From Agrobacterium tumefaciens (lineage in GTDB: Bacteria; Pseudomonadota; Alphaproteobacteria; Rhizobiales; Rhizobiaceae), in contig NZ_CP039888.1 of NCBI RefSeq assembly GCF_005221325.1, positions 2,232,001 to 2,296,000 of the forward strand: a stretch of DNA of 64,000 nt, in the 5' to 3' direction. Shown piece by piece: positions 9,161 through 19,140 of the stretch. Each line of letters begins with the position of its first letter. The first letter of the stretch is position 1. The notes below the pieces were generated by a model, which did no database searches, was not told the DNA's origin, and was given only the letters and a program-made list of their open reading frames with translations. The position numbers were made by a program, and so were the translations under genes.

Positions 9161-10195
9161 TCAGGCAGCCGCCTTGCGGGGCTTGATGAGACCACGATTG
9201 ACCAGCAGTTCGGCGATCTGGATGGCGTTGAGGGCAGCACCCTTGCGCAGATTGTCCGAAACAACCCAGATGTTAAGGCCGTTTTCGACCGTCGCATCCT
9301 CGCGGATACGCGAAATATAGGTCGCATCTTCACCGGCGGATTCGACCGGGGTGATGTAGCCGCCATTTTCGTGCTTGTCGATGACGAGGCAGCCCGGCGC
9401 TTCGCGCAGGATGTCACGCGCCTGGTCGGCGGTGATCTCGTTTTCGAACTCGATGTTGACCGATTCCGAATGGCCAATGAAAACAGGAACGCGCACGGCC
9501 GTGCAGGTTACCTTGATCTTCGGATCGAGCATCTTCTTGGTTTCGGCCAGAACCTTCCACTCTTCCTTGGTATATCCATCTTCCATGAAGACATCGATAT
9601 GCGGAATAACGTTAAAGGCGATGCGCTTGGTGAACTTCTTGGTTTCAACCGGATCGGCCACGAAAACGGCGCGGGTCTGCTGGAACAGCTCGTCCATGCC
9701 TTCCTTGCCGGCGCCGGAAACCGACTGGTAGGTGGAGACGACGACGCGCTTGATCTTGGCGAAGTCATGCAGCGGCTTCAGCGCGACGACGAGCTGTGCC
9801 GTGGAGCAATTGGGGTTGGCGATGATGTTCTTCTTGGTGAAGCCCGCAACCGCATCGGCATTGACTTCCGGAACGATCAGCGGAACGTCCTGATCGTAGC
9901 GCCATGCGGACGAGTTATCGATGACGACGCAGCCCTGCTGGCCGATCTTCGGCGACCACTTCTTCGACACATCGCCGCCGGCCGACATCAGGCAGATATC
10001 GGTGTCGGAAAAGTCGTAATTTTCAAGGTTCGAGACCTTCAGCGTGCGATCGCCGTAAGAGACTTCCGTGCCCTGGGAGCGAGCGGAAGCGAGCGGCACG
10101 ATCTCATCGGCAGGAAAACCGCGTTCGGCCAGGATATTGAGCATTTCGCGACCGACGTTGCCGGTGGCGCCTGCAATTGCAACTTTGAAACCCAT
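9161..10195 (-). CDS. asd: Aspartate-semialdehyde dehydrogenase
   Basis: Reduces 4-aspartyl phosphate to aspartate semialdehyde with NADPH, the branch point to lysine/diaminopimelate, threonine and methionine. The 344-residue protein has the N-terminal nucleotide loop GATGNVGREML, the SAGGDVS block, the catalytic Cys130 in NPNCSTAQ and the later SVSGAGKEGM segment with its substrate-binding residues. Start is ATG 10195; a TTG two codons earlier is less likely. It is transcribed alone from a long leader and ends in a clear terminator. The distance to the candidate promoter near 10451-10478 suggests a 5' leader of about 250 bases. Confidence 0.96.
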   Translation of the reverse strand: MGFKVAIAGATGNVGREMLNILAERGFPADEIVPLASARSQGTEVSYGDRTLKVSNLENYDFSDTDICLMSAGGDVSKKWSPKIGQQGCVVIDNSSAWRYDQDVPLIVPEVNADAVAGFTKKNIIANPNCSTAQLVVALKPLHDFAKIKRVVVSTYQSVSGAGKEGMDELFQQTRAVFVADPVETKKFTKRIAFNVIPHIDVFMEDGYTKEEWKVLAETKKMLDPKIKVTCTAVRVPVFIGHSESVNIEFENEITADQARDILREAPGCLVIDKHENGGYITPVESAGEDATYISRIREDATVENGLNIWVVSDNLRKGAALNAIQIAELLVNRGLIKPRKAAA

Positions 10196-10305
10196 GATCA
10201 AGCTCTCTTTCTGTCTCTCCTCTTTTTGGTGAGGTGGGAACCCGCATTAGATCGCGGCTTCCTCGATCCCCAGCCAAACCGGGGAGAGAGCGGTGGCCAG
10301 AGACG

Positions 10306-10425
10306 TCAGACGGTTTTAATCGTCGTTTTGGCCGTAATTCGGATAGAATAAGAAAGGCGCGGATCATCGCCGGCGGATTGTGCCGGTCCTTCCATGACGA
10401 ACATGTCTGCAACATGCATGCGCAA
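10306..10425 (-). CDS. Possible small ORF in the asd leader, 37-39 aa
   Basis: A short frame on the asd strand starts at TTG 10425 (7 bases after AAGGAG at 10433-10438) or ATG 10419 (13 bases after it) and ends 110 bases before asd. It lies just downstream of a good promoter-like sequence. I do not recognise the peptide (N-terminus MHVADMFVMEG, C-terminus basic). It could be a leader peptide, a small protein, or a chance frame in a 5' UTR; support is positional only. Confidence 0.25.
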   Translation of the reverse strand: MRMHVADMFVMEGPAQSAGDDPRLSYSIRITAKTTIKTV

Positions 10426-10450
10426 GGTGATGCTCCTTCTTCGCGAGAAG

Positions 10451-10478
10451 CTATTAGAAGGTTTCTCAGTTGTGTCAA
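10451..10478 (-). promoter_or_regulatory. Candidate sigma-70 promoter for asd
   Basis: On the minus strand a perfect TTGACA is separated by 16 bases from TAATAG. It points toward asd, with the predicted start of transcription about 250 bases upstream of the asd start codon. No other strong promoter was seen between it and asd. Confidence 0.5.
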
Positions 10479-10703
10479 GAAAAAAGGCGCTTGAAAAGGC
10501 CAGTTGAGCGAAGGCCAAAATCAGACGCGCGACATTTTCGGGACGCCTCACATTAGACTAAAGTCATAATCCGAAAGCATCGCTCTTATTGGGGTTAATT
10601 TTCTGTCACTCTGACGTCACGCGCATTGCAGCCGCAAGGTGAGTCCGGAGGAGAGAGATGGGCTCCGCAATGCGCCGATTGGGACATCTGTGGAGGACAG
10701 ACA
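10479..10703 (+). other. Upstream region of the MFS symporter gene
   Basis: Together with the asd leader this makes a 508-base stretch without a firm gene (10196-10703). On the symporter side I see an AT-rich block with the inverted repeat GACT-AA-AGTC at about 10557-10566, and the strong GGAGG at 10692-10696 that fixes the symporter start. Nothing else is recognisable. Confidence 0.4.
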
Positions 10704-12587
10704 ATGGCAAATGTTGCAGCCGTGAGCGGCGCAGCCCGTCCGATGACGGGTGAAGAGAAGAAGGTGATTTTCGCCTCTTCTCTCGGAACAGTCTTCGAAT
10801 GGTACGATTTTTATCTCTACGGCTCGCTTGCGATCTATATCGGCGCGAACTTCTTCAGCCAATATCCGGAAACGACGCGTAACATCTTCGCGCTTCTGGC
10901 CTTTGCCGCCGGCTTCCTCGTGCGCCCCTTCGGTGCGCTGGTGTTTGGCCGCCTCGGCGACATCGTCGGCCGCAAATACACCTTCCTCATCACCATTATC
11001 ATCATGGGTATTTCCACCTTCCTCGTCGGTGTCCTACCCAGTGCATCGCAGATCGGCATCGCCGCTCCGATCATCCTGATCGTCCTGCGCATGCTGCAGG
11101 GCTTGGCGCTCGGCGGTGAATATGGCGGTGCCGCCACTTATGTGGCCGAACATGCACCGAACGGTCGCAGAGGTTATTACACCTCGTGGATCCAGACGAC
11201 GGCAACGCTTGGCCTGTTCCTGTCGCTGGTGGTCATTCTCGGCGTGCAGTTCGCACTCGGCAAGGAAGCTTTCGCCGCCTGGGGCTGGCGCATTCCCTTC
11301 CTCGTTTCCGTTCTGCTGCTCGGCGTATCGGTCTGGATTCGTCTGAAAATGAACGAATCCCCCGCCTTCAAGAAGATGAAGGAAGAGGGCAAGACCTCGA
11401 AGGCCCCGCTCAGCGAAGCCTTCGGCCAATGGAAAAACGCCAAGATCGCCCTGCTCGCCCTCGTCGGCGCCGTCATCGGCCAGGCCGTCGTCTGGTACAC
11501 CGGCCAGTTCTACGCGCTGTTCTTCCTGCAGAGCATCCTGAAGGTTGACGGACAATCCGCCAACATCATGGTGGCGGCAGCACTCATCCTAGGCACCAGC
11601 TTCTTCGTGATCTTCGGCTGGCTTTCCGACAAGATCGGCCGCAAGCCGATCATCATGGCCGGTCTCGTTCTTGCGATGCTGACCTACTTCCCGCTGTTCA
11701 AGGCACTGACATGGGCAGGCAACCCGGCACTCGCCGAAGCCCAGTCCACGGTCCGCGCCACCGTGACCGCGGCCCCCGGCGACTGCAAATTCCAGTTCAA
11801 CCCGACGGGAACTGCGAAATTCACCACATCCTGCGATATCGCCACCTCGTTCCTGACCCGCAACTCCGTCCCCTATGACGTGGTTGCCGGGGCAGCCGGC
11901 CAGCCGGCCAGCGTGAAAATCGGCGACGCCACCATCGCCAGCTACGACGCCATCGCGGCCGGCGCAGATGCGTCCGCGAAGGACAAGGCCTTCCAGAAAC
12001 AGATCAACATTGCCCTGCATGACAGCGGTTACCCGCTGGTACGCGGTGCAGCGCAGGTGCCGGACGCGAAACTGGACGCCTTCATTGCCGCAAACCCGGA
12101 ACTCAACCTCAATGCCGATGCCGTTCGCGCCACCGACAAGAAGATGGTTGCGACCGACAAGCTGGTGGCCGACAAGCTGTTGACGCCTGCCGAAACGGCC
12201 GGTGCGGCGGAAATGGCCGTCTACAGCATTGCTGGTGGTGGTGCATTCTCCATGGTGGCCGATCCGGCCGCCGTGAACTGGGTGGTCATCATCGCGGTTC
12301 TGACCGTCCTCGTGATCTATGTCACGATGGTCTATGGCCCGATCGCGGCGCTGCTGGTCGAACTGTTCCCGACCCGCATCCGCTATTCCGGCATGTCGCT
12401 GCCCTACCACATCGGCAACGGCTGGTTCGGCGGCCTCCTGCCCGCCACCGCCTTCGCGATGAGTGCGGCGAAGGGCGATATCTATTACGGCCTCTGGTAT
12501 CCGATCGTTTTTGCAGGCATCACGCTGGTCATCGGCATGCTGTTCCTGCCGGAAACCAAAGATCGCGACATCCACACCATGGAGTGA
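10704..12587 (+). CDS. MFS transporter, metabolite:H+ symporter family, with a ~180-residue inserted domain
   Basis: A proton-coupled uptake carrier of the MHS family (relatives include ProP and ShiA), in the inner membrane; the substrate is unknown. Family motifs are clear: SLGTVFEWYDFYLYG at the N-terminus, RPFGALVFGRLGDIVGRK in loop 2-3, QGLALGGEYGGAATYVAEH in TM4-5 and RIRYSGMSLPYHIGNGWFGG late. The protein is 627 aa, far longer than the usual 430-450, because residues about 345-523 form a hydrophilic insert between two late membrane helices, probably periplasmic, with two Cys (361 and 377) that could pair. Start ATG 10704 is fixed by GGAGG 7 bases upstream; a longer frame from 10626 lacks support. 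Confidence 0.9.
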   Translation: MANVAAVSGAARPMTGEEKKVIFASSLGTVFEWYDFYLYGSLAIYIGANFFSQYPETTRNIFALLAFAAGFLVRPFGALVFGRLGDIVGRKYTFLITIIIMGISTFLVGVLPSASQIGIAAPIILIVLRMLQGLALGGEYGGAATYVAEHAPNGRRGYYTSWIQTTATLGLFLSLVVILGVQFALGKEAFAAWGWRIPFLVSVLLLGVSVWIRLKMNESPAFKKMKEEGKTSKAPLSEAFGQWKNAKIALLALVGAVIGQAVVWYTGQFYALFFLQSILKVDGQSANIMVAAALILGTSFFVIFGWLSDKIGRKPIIMAGLVLAMLTYFPLFKALTWAGNPALAEAQSTVRATVTAAPGDCKFQFNPTGTAKFTTSCDIATSFLTRNSVPYDVVAGAAGQPASVKIGDATIASYDAIAAGADASAKDKAFQKQINIALHDSGYPLVRGAAQVPDAKLDAFIAANPELNLNADAVRATDKKMVATDKLVADKLLTPAETAGAAEMAVYSIAGGGAFSMVADPAAVNWVVIIAVLTVLVIYVTMVYGPIAALLVELFPTRIRYSGMSLPYHIGNGWFGGLLPATAFAMSAAKGDIYYGLWYPIVFAGITLVIGMLFLPETKDRDIHTME

Positions 12588-12610
12588 GCGAAAAGCACCC
12601 GAAACAACCA

Positions 12611-12637
12611 CCCGGCGCCATGGCGCCGGGTTTTTTA
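12611..12637 (+). terminator. Rho-independent terminator after the MFS symporter
   Basis: Perfect stem CCCGGCGCC/GGCGCCGGG around a short CAT-type loop, followed by TTTTTT, 24 bases after the stop codon. Confidence 0.93.
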
Positions 12638-12776
12638 TTGCCGCCGTACCGCCACCGCCCGAAATGGCCTTTTCCCTGATGTCAATCCGCCGCAGGTAGA
12701 AAAACAGCAATAACAAGACAAAAACGCCCCGAATGGGCTATGACGGCTTATCAGGACGGGAAATGGGAGAGCAGTT

Positions 12777-14351
12777 TTGAGAATCGGTACGCCTAAGGAA
12801 TTATATGAGGGCGAAGCGCGCGTCGGCATGACGCCCGACAGCGCCCAAGCACTGCAGAAACTCGGATATGATTGCGTGATCGAGGCCGGCGCCGGCAAGG
12901 CGGCGGGTTTTTCCGACGACGCCTATCGCAAGGCCGGCGTTACCGTGGTCGATGGCGCGGACGCGCTTTACACCGGTTCCGACATCATCGCCAAGGTTCG
13001 CCCGCCGGAAACATCGGAAATTGATCGCCTGTCTTCGAACAAAACGCTGATCTCGTTCTTCTATCCCGCCCAGAACAAGGACCTTCTGGAACAGGCGAAG
13101 GAAAAGGGCGCCAATGTCATCGCCATGGACATGGTGCCGCGCATTTCCCGCGCCCAGAAGATGGATGCGCTGTCCTCCATGGCCAACATCGCCGGTTATC
13201 GCGCCGTGATCGAGGCCGGCAATAATTTCGGGCGCTTCTTCACCGGTCAGGTCACCGCCGCCGGCAAGGTGCCGCCCGCCAAGGTTCTGGTGATAGGTGC
13301 CGGCGTTGCCGGTCTTGCCGCCATCGGCACGGCGACCTCGCTCGGCGCCATCACCTATGCCTTCGACGTACGCCCTGAGGTGGCCGAACAGATCGAAAGC
13401 ATGGGCGCTGAATTCGTCTATCTCGATTTCGCCGATCAACAGCAGGATGGTGCCGCGACCGGCGGTTATGCCGCCCCCTCCTCGCCGGAATTCCGCGAGA
13501 AGCAGCTTGAGAAGTTCCGCGAACTCGCACCGCAGATCGATATCGTCATCACCACGGCGCTTATTCCGGGCCGTGACGCCCCGAAACTGTGGCTCGCCGA
13601 CATGGTGGCCGCAATGAAGCCGGGTTCCGTTATCATCGACCTCGCCGCCGAGCGCGGCGGCAATTGCGATCTTACGGTGCCCGACCAGCGCGTCGTTTCC
13701 GACAACGGCGTCATCGTCATCGGCTACACGGATTTCCCGAGCCGCATGGCGGCACAGGCCTCGACGCTCTATTCCACAAACATCCGTCACATGATGACCG
13801 ATCTGACGCCCGCCAAGGACGGCAAGCCGGTTCACAACATGGAAGACGACGTCATCCGCGGCGCAACCGTCACCTATCAGGGCGAGATAACCTTCCCGCC
13901 GCCGCCGCCGAAAATCCAGGCCATTGCCGCGCAGAAGCCGAAGGAACGGGTCAAAGAGCTGACGCCTGAGGAAAAACACGCGAAAGAACGGGCCGAGTTC
14001 AAGGCGCAGACCAAAAGCCAGGTCGGGCTGCTGGTCATCGGCACCCTGGCCCTGCTTCTCGTCGGTCTTTCTGCACCGGCAAGCTTCATGAGCCACTTCA
14101 TCGTCTTCGTGCTCGCCTGCTTCATCGGTTTCCAGGTTATCTGGAATGTCAGCCACTCGCTGCATACCCCGCTGATGGCAGTGACGAATGCCATTTCCGG
14201 CATCGTCATCATCGGCGCGCTGCTGCAGATCGGTTCCGGCAACTGGCTGGTGGTGATCCTTGCCTCGCTTTCCGTCCTGATCGCGACGATCAACATCGTT
14301 GGCGGTTTCCTCGTGACACGGCGCATGCTCGCCATGTTCCAGAAGTCCTGA
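12777..14351 (+). CDS. pntA: Proton-translocating NAD(P)+ transhydrogenase, alpha subunit
   Basis: With PntB it transfers hydride between NADH and NADP+ at the expense of the proton gradient, making NADPH. Domain I (NAD-binding, about residues 1-385) shows the [20 protein letters not shown] start, [22 protein letters not shown]ossmann loop (split here only by description) and [13 protein letters not shown]; a charged linker (about 385-415) leads to a membrane part with three or four helices (about 420-520). Thus the alpha subunit is the fused form (524 aa), not split into PntAA and PntAB as in many alphaproteobacteria. The start codon is TTG 12777, supported by GGGAGA 7 bases upstream and by exact agreement with the family N-terminus. 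Confidence 0.95.
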   Translation: MRIGTPKELYEGEARVGMTPDSAQALQKLGYDCVIEAGAGKAAGFSDDAYRKAGVTVVDGADALYTGSDIIAKVRPPETSEIDRLSSNKTLISFFYPAQNKDLLEQAKEKGANVIAMDMVPRISRAQKMDALSSMANIAGYRAVIEAGNNFGRFFTGQVTAAGKVPPAKVLVIGAGVAGLAAIGTATSLGAITYAFDVRPEVAEQIESMGAEFVYLDFADQQQDGAATGGYAAPSSPEFREKQLEKFRELAPQIDIVITTALIPGRDAPKLWLADMVAAMKPGSVIIDLAAERGGNCDLTVPDQRVVSDNGVIVIGYTDFPSRMAAQASTLYSTNIRHMMTDLTPAKDGKPVHNMEDDVIRGATVTYQGEITFPPPPPKIQAIAAQKPKERVKELTPEEKHAKERAEFKAQTKSQVGLLVIGTLALLLVGLSAPASFMSHFIVFVLACFIGFQVIWNVSHSLHTPLMAVTNAISGIVIIGALLQIGSGNWLVVILASLSVLIATINIVGGFLVTRRMLAMFQKS

Positions 14352-14371
14352 GCGTGCGGGGATTTAAATAA

Positions 14372-15817
14372 ATGACCATTGGTATCGTTTCCGCGGCCTA
14401 TGTTGCCGCAGCCGTTCTCTTCATCCTCTCGCTCGGCGGTCTTTCCGGACAGGAAAGCGCCAAGCGCGCCGTCTGGTACGGCATAACAGGCATGGGCCTC
14501 GCCATTGTCGCGACCGTTTTCGGCCCTGAAATCAGCAAGGGCGTCGGGCAGTGGCTGGTCGTGCTGCTGATGCTCGCCGGCGGCTCCGTCCTCGGCTACT
14601 TCGTCGCAAGCCGCGTGCAGATGACCGAAATGCCGCAGCTTGTGGCAGCCCTTCACTCCTTCGTCGGCCTTGCCGCTGTCTTCATCGGCTTCAACGCCCA
14701 TATCGAGGAAGCACATGTCGCCTCGCTCGATGAGACCGCGCGGTCGTTGCTGACAGGCTTTTCCGCCATCCTCGCCCACAAGACGCCGGTGGAACTGGCG
14801 ATCATGAAGGTCGAAGTCTTCCTCGGCGTCTTCATCGGCGCGGTCACCTTCACCGGCTCCGTCGTTGCCTTCGGCAAGCTTGCCGGCAAGGTTGACGGCA
14901 AGGCGAAGAAGCTGCCGGGCGGACATCTGCTGAACGCGGGTGCTGCGATCCTGTCGCTCGTGCTGCTCATCATGTATTGCAACGGCGCTGGCGCATGGAC
15001 CCTCGTCCTGATGACGCTCGCCGCCTTCTTCATCGGCTACCACCTGATCATGGGCATCGGCGGCGCCGATATGCCTGTCGTCGTCTCGATGCTGAACAGC
15101 TATTCCGGCTGGGCGGCCGCCGCCATCGGCTTCACGCTCGGCAACGATCTGTTGATCGTGACAGGCGCGCTGGTCGGCTCCTCGGGTGCGATCCTGTCCT
15201 ACATCATGTGCAAGGCGATGAACCGCTCCTTCGTCTCGGTCATCCTCGGCGGCTTCGGCGGCACGACGGGCCCGGCGATGGAAATCGAAGGCGAGCAGGT
15301 GGCGATCGACGCCGAGGGCGTGGCCGCAGCACTGAACGACGCCGACAGCGTCATCATCGTGCCCGGTTACGGCATGGCGGTGGCACAGGCCCAGAGCGCG
15401 GTGTCCGAACTGACCCGCAAGCTGCGCGCCGATGGCAAGACCGTGCGCTTCGCCATCCATCCGGTAGCAGGCCGTCTTCCCGGCCACATGAACGTGCTGC
15501 TCGCCGAAGCCAAGGTGCCTTACGACATCGTGCTGGAAATGGACGAAATCAACGACGATTTCCCGAGTACCGACGTCGTCATCGTCATCGGCTCCAACGA
15601 CATCGTCAACCCCGCTGCCCAGGACGACCCGAACTCACCGATTGCCGGCATGCCGGTTCTGGAAGTGTGGAAGTCGAAGCTCGTCATCGTCTCCAAGCGC
15701 GGCCAGGGCACGGGCTATTCCGGCATCGAGAACCCGCTGTTCTACAAGGACAATACCCGTATGTTCTACGGGGATGCGAAGAAGTCGATCAACGATCTTC
15801 TGCCGCTGATCAAGTAA
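14372..15817 (+). CDS. pntB: Proton-translocating NAD(P)+ transhydrogenase, beta subunit
   Basis: Membrane domain II (about eight or nine helices, residues 1-270) and the cytoplasmic NADP-binding domain III (about 300-481). Domain III motifs are present: [57 protein letters not shown] (described in parts) and the terminal region [15 protein letters not shown]. It begins 20 bases after pntA and ends in its own terminator, so pntAB form a two-gene operon. Length 481 aa is normal. Confidence 0.95.
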   Translation: MTIGIVSAAYVAAAVLFILSLGGLSGQESAKRAVWYGITGMGLAIVATVFGPEISKGVGQWLVVLLMLAGGSVLGYFVASRVQMTEMPQLVAALHSFVGLAAVFIGFNAHIEEAHVASLDETARSLLTGFSAILAHKTPVELAIMKVEVFLGVFIGAVTFTGSVVAFGKLAGKVDGKAKKLPGGHLLNAGAAILSLVLLIMYCNGAGAWTLVLMTLAAFFIGYHLIMGIGGADMPVVVSMLNSYSGWAAAAIGFTLGNDLLIVTGALVGSSGAILSYIMCKAMNRSFVSVILGGFGGTTGPAMEIEGEQVAIDAEGVAAALNDADSVIIVPGYGMAVAQAQSAVSELTRKLRADGKTVRFAIHPVAGRLPGHMNVLLAEAKVPYDIVLEMDEINDDFPSTDVVIVIGSNDIVNPAAQDDPNSPIAGMPVLEVWKSKLVIVSKRGQGTGYSGIENPLFYKDNTRMFYGDAKKSINDLLPLIK

Positions 15818-15821
15818 ATGA

Positions 15822-15857
15822 AAAAGGGCGTTTCCGGCCGACCGGGAACGCCCTTTC
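15822..15857 (+). terminator. Terminator after pntB
   Basis: AAAGGGCGTTTCC pairs with GGGAACGCCCTTT around a GGCCGACC loop immediately after the pntB stop, followed by a short T-containing tail. The A-run on the other side could make it work in both directions. Confidence 0.8.
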
Positions 15858-15883
15858 TACTGACGTGAAAATAAACCTCCACC

Positions 15884-15953
15884 GTCATCCTCGGGCTTGT
15901 CCCGAGGATCTGTCCACGTCGAACAAAATCAATCGGTTGCAGATCCTCGGGAC
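15884..15953. repeat. Intergenic repeat, CCTCGGGCTTGTCCCGAGG family
   Basis: A hairpin CCTCGGG-CTTG-TCCCGAGG followed 30 bases later by an inverted third arm, CAGATCCTCGGGAC, which repeats GTCCCGAGGATCTG. Non-coding, between converging pntB and rutF. It matches a type of short palindromic repeat common in rhizobia. Confidence 0.65.
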
Positions 15954-15991
15954 GTGAGTTAAGCGGTATCATCCGGCCGCAGAGACTGCCC

Positions 15992-16516
15992 TCAAAGCAC
16001 CCGGTAACGCCGGTTGAAATACATTAGTGCTTCTTCGCCCGCATTGATCTTCATATCGACGACATCGCAGATCAGAATATCATGCGTGCCGCCGTCATGG
16101 GCCTCGCGGATACGGCAATCGAAAGAGACGAGTGCATCTTCCAGAACCGGTGCGCCGGTTTCAAGCACGCCCCAGTTGCCGGCAGCGAAACGTTCTTCCG
16201 CCGGCGTCTTGCCGCCGAAAAGCGTGCTCAGCACCTCGTGATGGGCGGCGAGCGTGTTAATGCAGATAACACCGTTTGCTTTCACCACCTTGTAGGCTGA
16301 GGCATTTCGGTTGAGGCAGACGAGAAGCGTGGGCGGATTGTCGGAAACGCTGCAAACGGCCGTCGCTGCAAAGCCCGCCCTGCCTGCTGCACCGTTGGTC
16401 GTGACGATGTTGACCGCCGCACCGAGCCGCGCCATGGCGTTTCTATAATCGAGGCTGCGTTGCTCAGCAGTCTTCGTCTCCATTTCCGCTTCCTTTTCGA
16501 GAGACATCATCTGCAT
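15992..16516 (-). CDS. rutF: Flavin reductase of the Rut pyrimidine pathway
   Basis: NADH:FMN oxidoreductase that supplies reduced flavin to the RutA monooxygenase. It has the flavin-reductase-like fold with the signature block [41 protein letters not shown] (in parts) and a C-terminal [10 protein letters not shown] segment. It is the last gene of the rut operon. The start may be ATG 16516, 16507 or 16483; the last has AAGGAAG in front and gives 163 residues. The position behind rutE distinguishes it from the similar graD at 51915-52454. Confidence 0.9.
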   Translation of the reverse strand: MQMMSLEKEAEMETKTAEQRSLDYRNAMARLGAAVNIVTTNGAAGRAGFAATAVCSVSDNPPTLLVCLNRNASAYKVVKANGVICINTLAAHHEVLSTLFGGKTPAEERFAAGNWGVLETGAPVLEDALVSFDCRIREAHDGGTHDILICDVVDMKINAGEEALMYFNRRYRVL

Positions 16517-16557
16517 CTAACTCATCCTTCCTTAACAGGCCATCAAGCCAGCACACA

Positions 16558-17163
16558 TCAAGCCAGCACACAGGCGTCTTCAAAGCCAAGGCGCGGCAGG
16601 CGGCCGAAGAGCTTCGACGGATCGCCATGACCGAGATTGATCAGGAAATTGGATTTCCACGTCGTGCCGGCAAAAAACGCTGCATCTACCTTGCCCTTGT
16701 CGAAACCGGACATGGCGCCGGTATCCAGCCCCAAAGAGCGGGCGGCGAGGATCAGATACCCGGCCTGAAGCGTGGCGTTACGAAAGGCCGTTTCTTCGGC
16801 CACAGCAGGGCTGGAGGTGAACCATGAACGCGCATCGGCGTGGGGAAACAGTTCCGGCAGTTTCTCATAAAATTCACTGTCAATGGCGGCGATGACAGTC
16901 ACCGGTGCGGCCATGGTCTTTTCGAGATTGCCGGAAGACAGCGCGGGCTTCAGCTTCTCCTTGCCTTCCGGGCTGCGCACGAAGACGAAACGCGCGGGCG
17001 AGCAATTGGCCGACGTCGGCCCCATCTTCGTCAGGTCGTAAAGCGCCTTCAGCGTCTCGTCACTGACCGGCTTGTCCGTCCAGCCATTATGGGTGCGCGC
17101 TTCGGTGAAAAGCGTTGCCAGTGCCCCGTTGTCCAGTGCATTGTCATCAAGTGCTTTCGTCAT
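16558..17163 (-). CDS. rutE: Malonic semialdehyde reductase (nitroreductase family)
   Basis: Reduces the toxic end product malonic semialdehyde to 3-hydroxypropionate with NAD(P)H, using FMN. The nitroreductase-family pattern is visible: [36 protein letters not shown] near the N-terminus and [15 protein letters not shown] near residue 155. The start is ATG 17163 (201 aa), which matches the family; a frame extended to 17283 would overlap rutD by 100 bases. It lies fifth in the rut operon. Confidence 0.92.
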   Translation of the reverse strand: MTKALDDNALDNGALATLFTEARTHNGWTDKPVSDETLKALYDLTKMGPTSANCSPARFVFVRSPEGKEKLKPALSSGNLEKTMAAPVTVIAAIDSEFYEKLPELFPHADARSWFTSSPAVAEETAFRNATLQAGYLILAARSLGLDTGAMSGFDKGKVDAAFFAGTTWKSNFLINLGHGDPSKLFGRLPRLGFEDACVLA

Positions 17164-17180
17164 CTTGCTCAAAAATCCTG

Positions 17181-17972
17181 TCAGAATGTTCGGGTGGCCG
17201 GCAGCAGGAACTGCAGAAGCCTTGTGTTGAAAAATTCGGCTTCGGTGATGTTCACCGCATGCGCACCGAAATCGAGAAGGCAAAGTTCGCTTTTCGGCAA
17301 ACCGTCCGCCAAACGCAGAGAGCGGGTAAAGGGCACCAGAAGATCGTCCTTCGTCGCCACCACCAGCACCGGATTGTCGATCTCGCTTAGACGGCTATCG
17401 ACATCAAATGCCCGAAGCGCTGCAATGCGCCGAAGCACATTTGCCTTGCCCTGAAAATGCGCGACGCCATGGGCGTCGTCACGCGCCAGTCGCTCCTGAT
17501 GGTCCGACATCCAGGCGGCCGGATAAAGAAACAGCGGCTGGGCTTTGACGAATGCCTCGATACCGGATTTCTCCAGAAGCTCGATCCGCACATCGAAGCA
17601 GCGCCCGGAATGCGGATCGGCCTTGCTCCAGGCATTGATGAGTACAAGCCGGTCGATGAGGCCGGGCTGGCGCAGCGCGATATCGAGGCCAATCAGACCG
17701 CCGAGCGCATGGCCCATGAAGTGGAATTTTTCGAGGTTCAGCGCCGAGACGATCTCCAGCACATCATCCGCCATCGCCGATATGCCGCCCTCCTCCGGCG
17801 CCTCGCCGCCGGTCCTGCCGGTTCCGCGATGGTCATAGGTGACCACACGGAAATGATCGGAGAGGACCTCGATCTGCGGTGTCCAATAGGCACCAGAACC
17901 ACCCAATCCCGATGACAACAGAATGGTGGGCGCCTCAGGGTCGGCTCGGCCATGAACCTCGAAATGCATCAT
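17181..17972 (-). CDS. rutD: Aminoacrylate hydrolase RutD (alpha/beta-hydrolase fold)
   Basis: Accelerates hydrolysis of 3-aminoacrylate to malonic semialdehyde and ammonium. The alpha/beta-hydrolase fold shows the oxyanion segment [12 protein letters not shown] and the nucleophile elbow GHALG at 87-91, where the usual Ser is replaced by Ala89. To my knowledge E. coli RutD has the same GHALG, so this is a family trait and not a defect. [19 protein letters not shown] and [12 protein letters not shown] are typical of RutD. It lies 13 bases after rutC. Confidence 0.93.
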   Translation of the reverse strand: MMHFEVHGRADPEAPTILLSSGLGGSGAYWTPQIEVLSDHFRVVTYDHRGTGRTGGEAPEEGGISAMADDVLEIVSALNLEKFHFMGHALGGLIGLDIALRQPGLIDRLVLINAWSKADPHSGRCFDVRIELLEKSGIEAFVKAQPLFLYPAAWMSDHQERLARDDAHGVAHFQGKANVLRRIAALRAFDVDSRLSEIDNPVLVVATKDDLLVPFTRSLRLADGLPKSELCLLDFGAHAVNITEAEFFNTRLLQFLLPATRTF

Positions 17973-17986
17973 CTTGCCGTCCGCTC

Positions 17987-18373
17987 CTATTTGCCGATAT
18001 GGGCGACGGTGGCGATCTCCACCAATGCATCAGGCTTCACGAGACCGCACTGGATGCAATAACGCGCCGGCTTGTCGCCGGGGAAATATTCGGCGTAGAC
18101 CGTGTTGACGGCCTGGTAATTCGACCAGTCGGTGATGAAAATATGGTTCATCGTCACATCCTCCATCGTTCCGCCGGCGGTTTCGATGACCGACTTGATG
18201 GTCTCAAGAACATGGCGGGTCTGGGCGCTCGCATCGCCCACATGCACGACATTATTGTCCTTGTCGAAGGGCAGCGTGCCGGACACGTAAACCACGCCAT
18301 CGGCAAGGGTTCCCGGCGAAAAGGGAGCAATGGGCTTGCTGGTTCCGGCAGGCACGACGATCTTTTTCGGCAT
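17987..18373 (-). CDS. rutC: Aminoacrylate peracid reductase/deaminase RutC (RidA family)
   Basis: RidA/YjgF-family trimeric protein that handles the aminoacrylate intermediate in the Rut pathway. 128 residues, the same as E. coli RutC. Family blocks are [22 protein letters not shown] (in parts), [21 protein letters not shown] and the terminal [17 protein letters not shown]. The start ATG 18373 has GAGGAG 5 bases upstream; an upstream start at 18403 would overlap rutB and is not needed. Confidence 0.93.
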   Translation of the reverse strand: MPKKIVVPAGTSKPIAPFSPGTLADGVVYVSGTLPFDKDNNVVHVGDASAQTRHVLETIKSVIETAGGTMEDVTMNHIFITDWSNYQAVNTVYAEYFPGDKPARYCIQCGLVKPDALVEIATVAHIGK

Positions 18374-18399
18374 TTCGTTCTCCTCTTTGTGGTTGGATA

Positions 18400-19140
18400 T
18401 CAAGCGCTGACGGGTGCGGCCTGCGAGATGACGCCGCAGAAATCATTGACGGTGGCGACCCAGCCGAAGAATTTCTCGACATTGTAGACCGTCGCCTGCT
18501 GGATATAGTCTGGCCCCAGATGATGCGTGGCATCCTCCAGCATCACCCCGAAATATTCGAGATGGAAAGCGTCGCGTAGCGAGCTTTCGACGCAGACATT
18601 GGTGGCGATGCCGACGAAGACCAGATTGCGGATGCCACGGGCGCGCAGGACGCTATCCATATTGGTGTTGAAGAACCCGCTGTAACGCGTTTTCGGCACC
18701 AGAATATCGCCGGGCTGCGGTTGCAGATCATCAACGATGGCGTAGTCCCACGTCCCCTTGGCCAGAAGCTGACCCTGCAGCTCCGGCCTTTTGCGCATCG
18801 TTTTCAGCGCGTTGGACTTGTGCCAGTTGGGCGAACCCGGCCCGCCCGCCTCGACATAATCCTTGTCCCAGCCATTCTGGAAATAAATGACCTGAACACC
18901 CGCCGCCCGCGCCGCATCCAGCGTCTTCTTGATATTGGCGATGGTGCCCTTGGCCCCGGAAATGTCGAAACCGGCAAGGTCGACGTAACCGCCTTCGGTG
19001 GAATAGGCGTTCTGCATGTCGACCACGACAACGGCAGTCTCGCTGGGTTTCAGGGTGATCGGCTCCGGCCTTGCGGGAAGCGTGACACTTTCCGACCGGC
19101 TTTCCGGCCCCTTGTAACCCGCCACGACGGTTTCACTCAT
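18400..19140 (-). CDS. rutB: Ureidoacrylate/peroxyureidoacrylate amidohydrolase
   Basis: Isochorismatase-like cysteine hydrolase that removes carbamate from the (peroxy)ureidoacrylate produced by RutA. The catalytic triad is complete: Asp41 ([10 protein letters not shown]), Lys150 ([10 protein letters not shown]) and Cys183 ([14 protein letters not shown]). Length 246 aa is near normal. It overlaps the rutA stop by four bases (ATGA), which indicates translational coupling. Confidence 0.95.
   Translation of the reverse strand: MSETVVAGYKGPESRSESVTLPARPEPITLKPSETAVVVVDMQNAYSTEGGYVDLAGFDISGAKGTIANIKKTLDAARAAGVQVIYFQNGWDKDYVEAGGPGSPNWHKSNALKTMRKRPELQGQLLAKGTWDYAIVDDLQPQPGDILVPKTRYSGFFNTNMDSVLRARGIRNLVFVGIATNVCVESSLRDAFHLEYFGVMLEDATHHLGPDYIQQATVYNVEKFFGWVATVNDFCGVISQAAPVSA

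Noticed and set aside
13877..15487. 536-codon minus-strand frame across pntA and pntB
   Set aside because: Antisense to two well-supported genes and compositionally biased (H, D, E, R); no motif.
17181..17972. RutD as a defective hydrolase because the nucleophile Ser is Ala
   Set aside because: The GHALG elbow is what I recall for E. coli RutD, so it is a family property.
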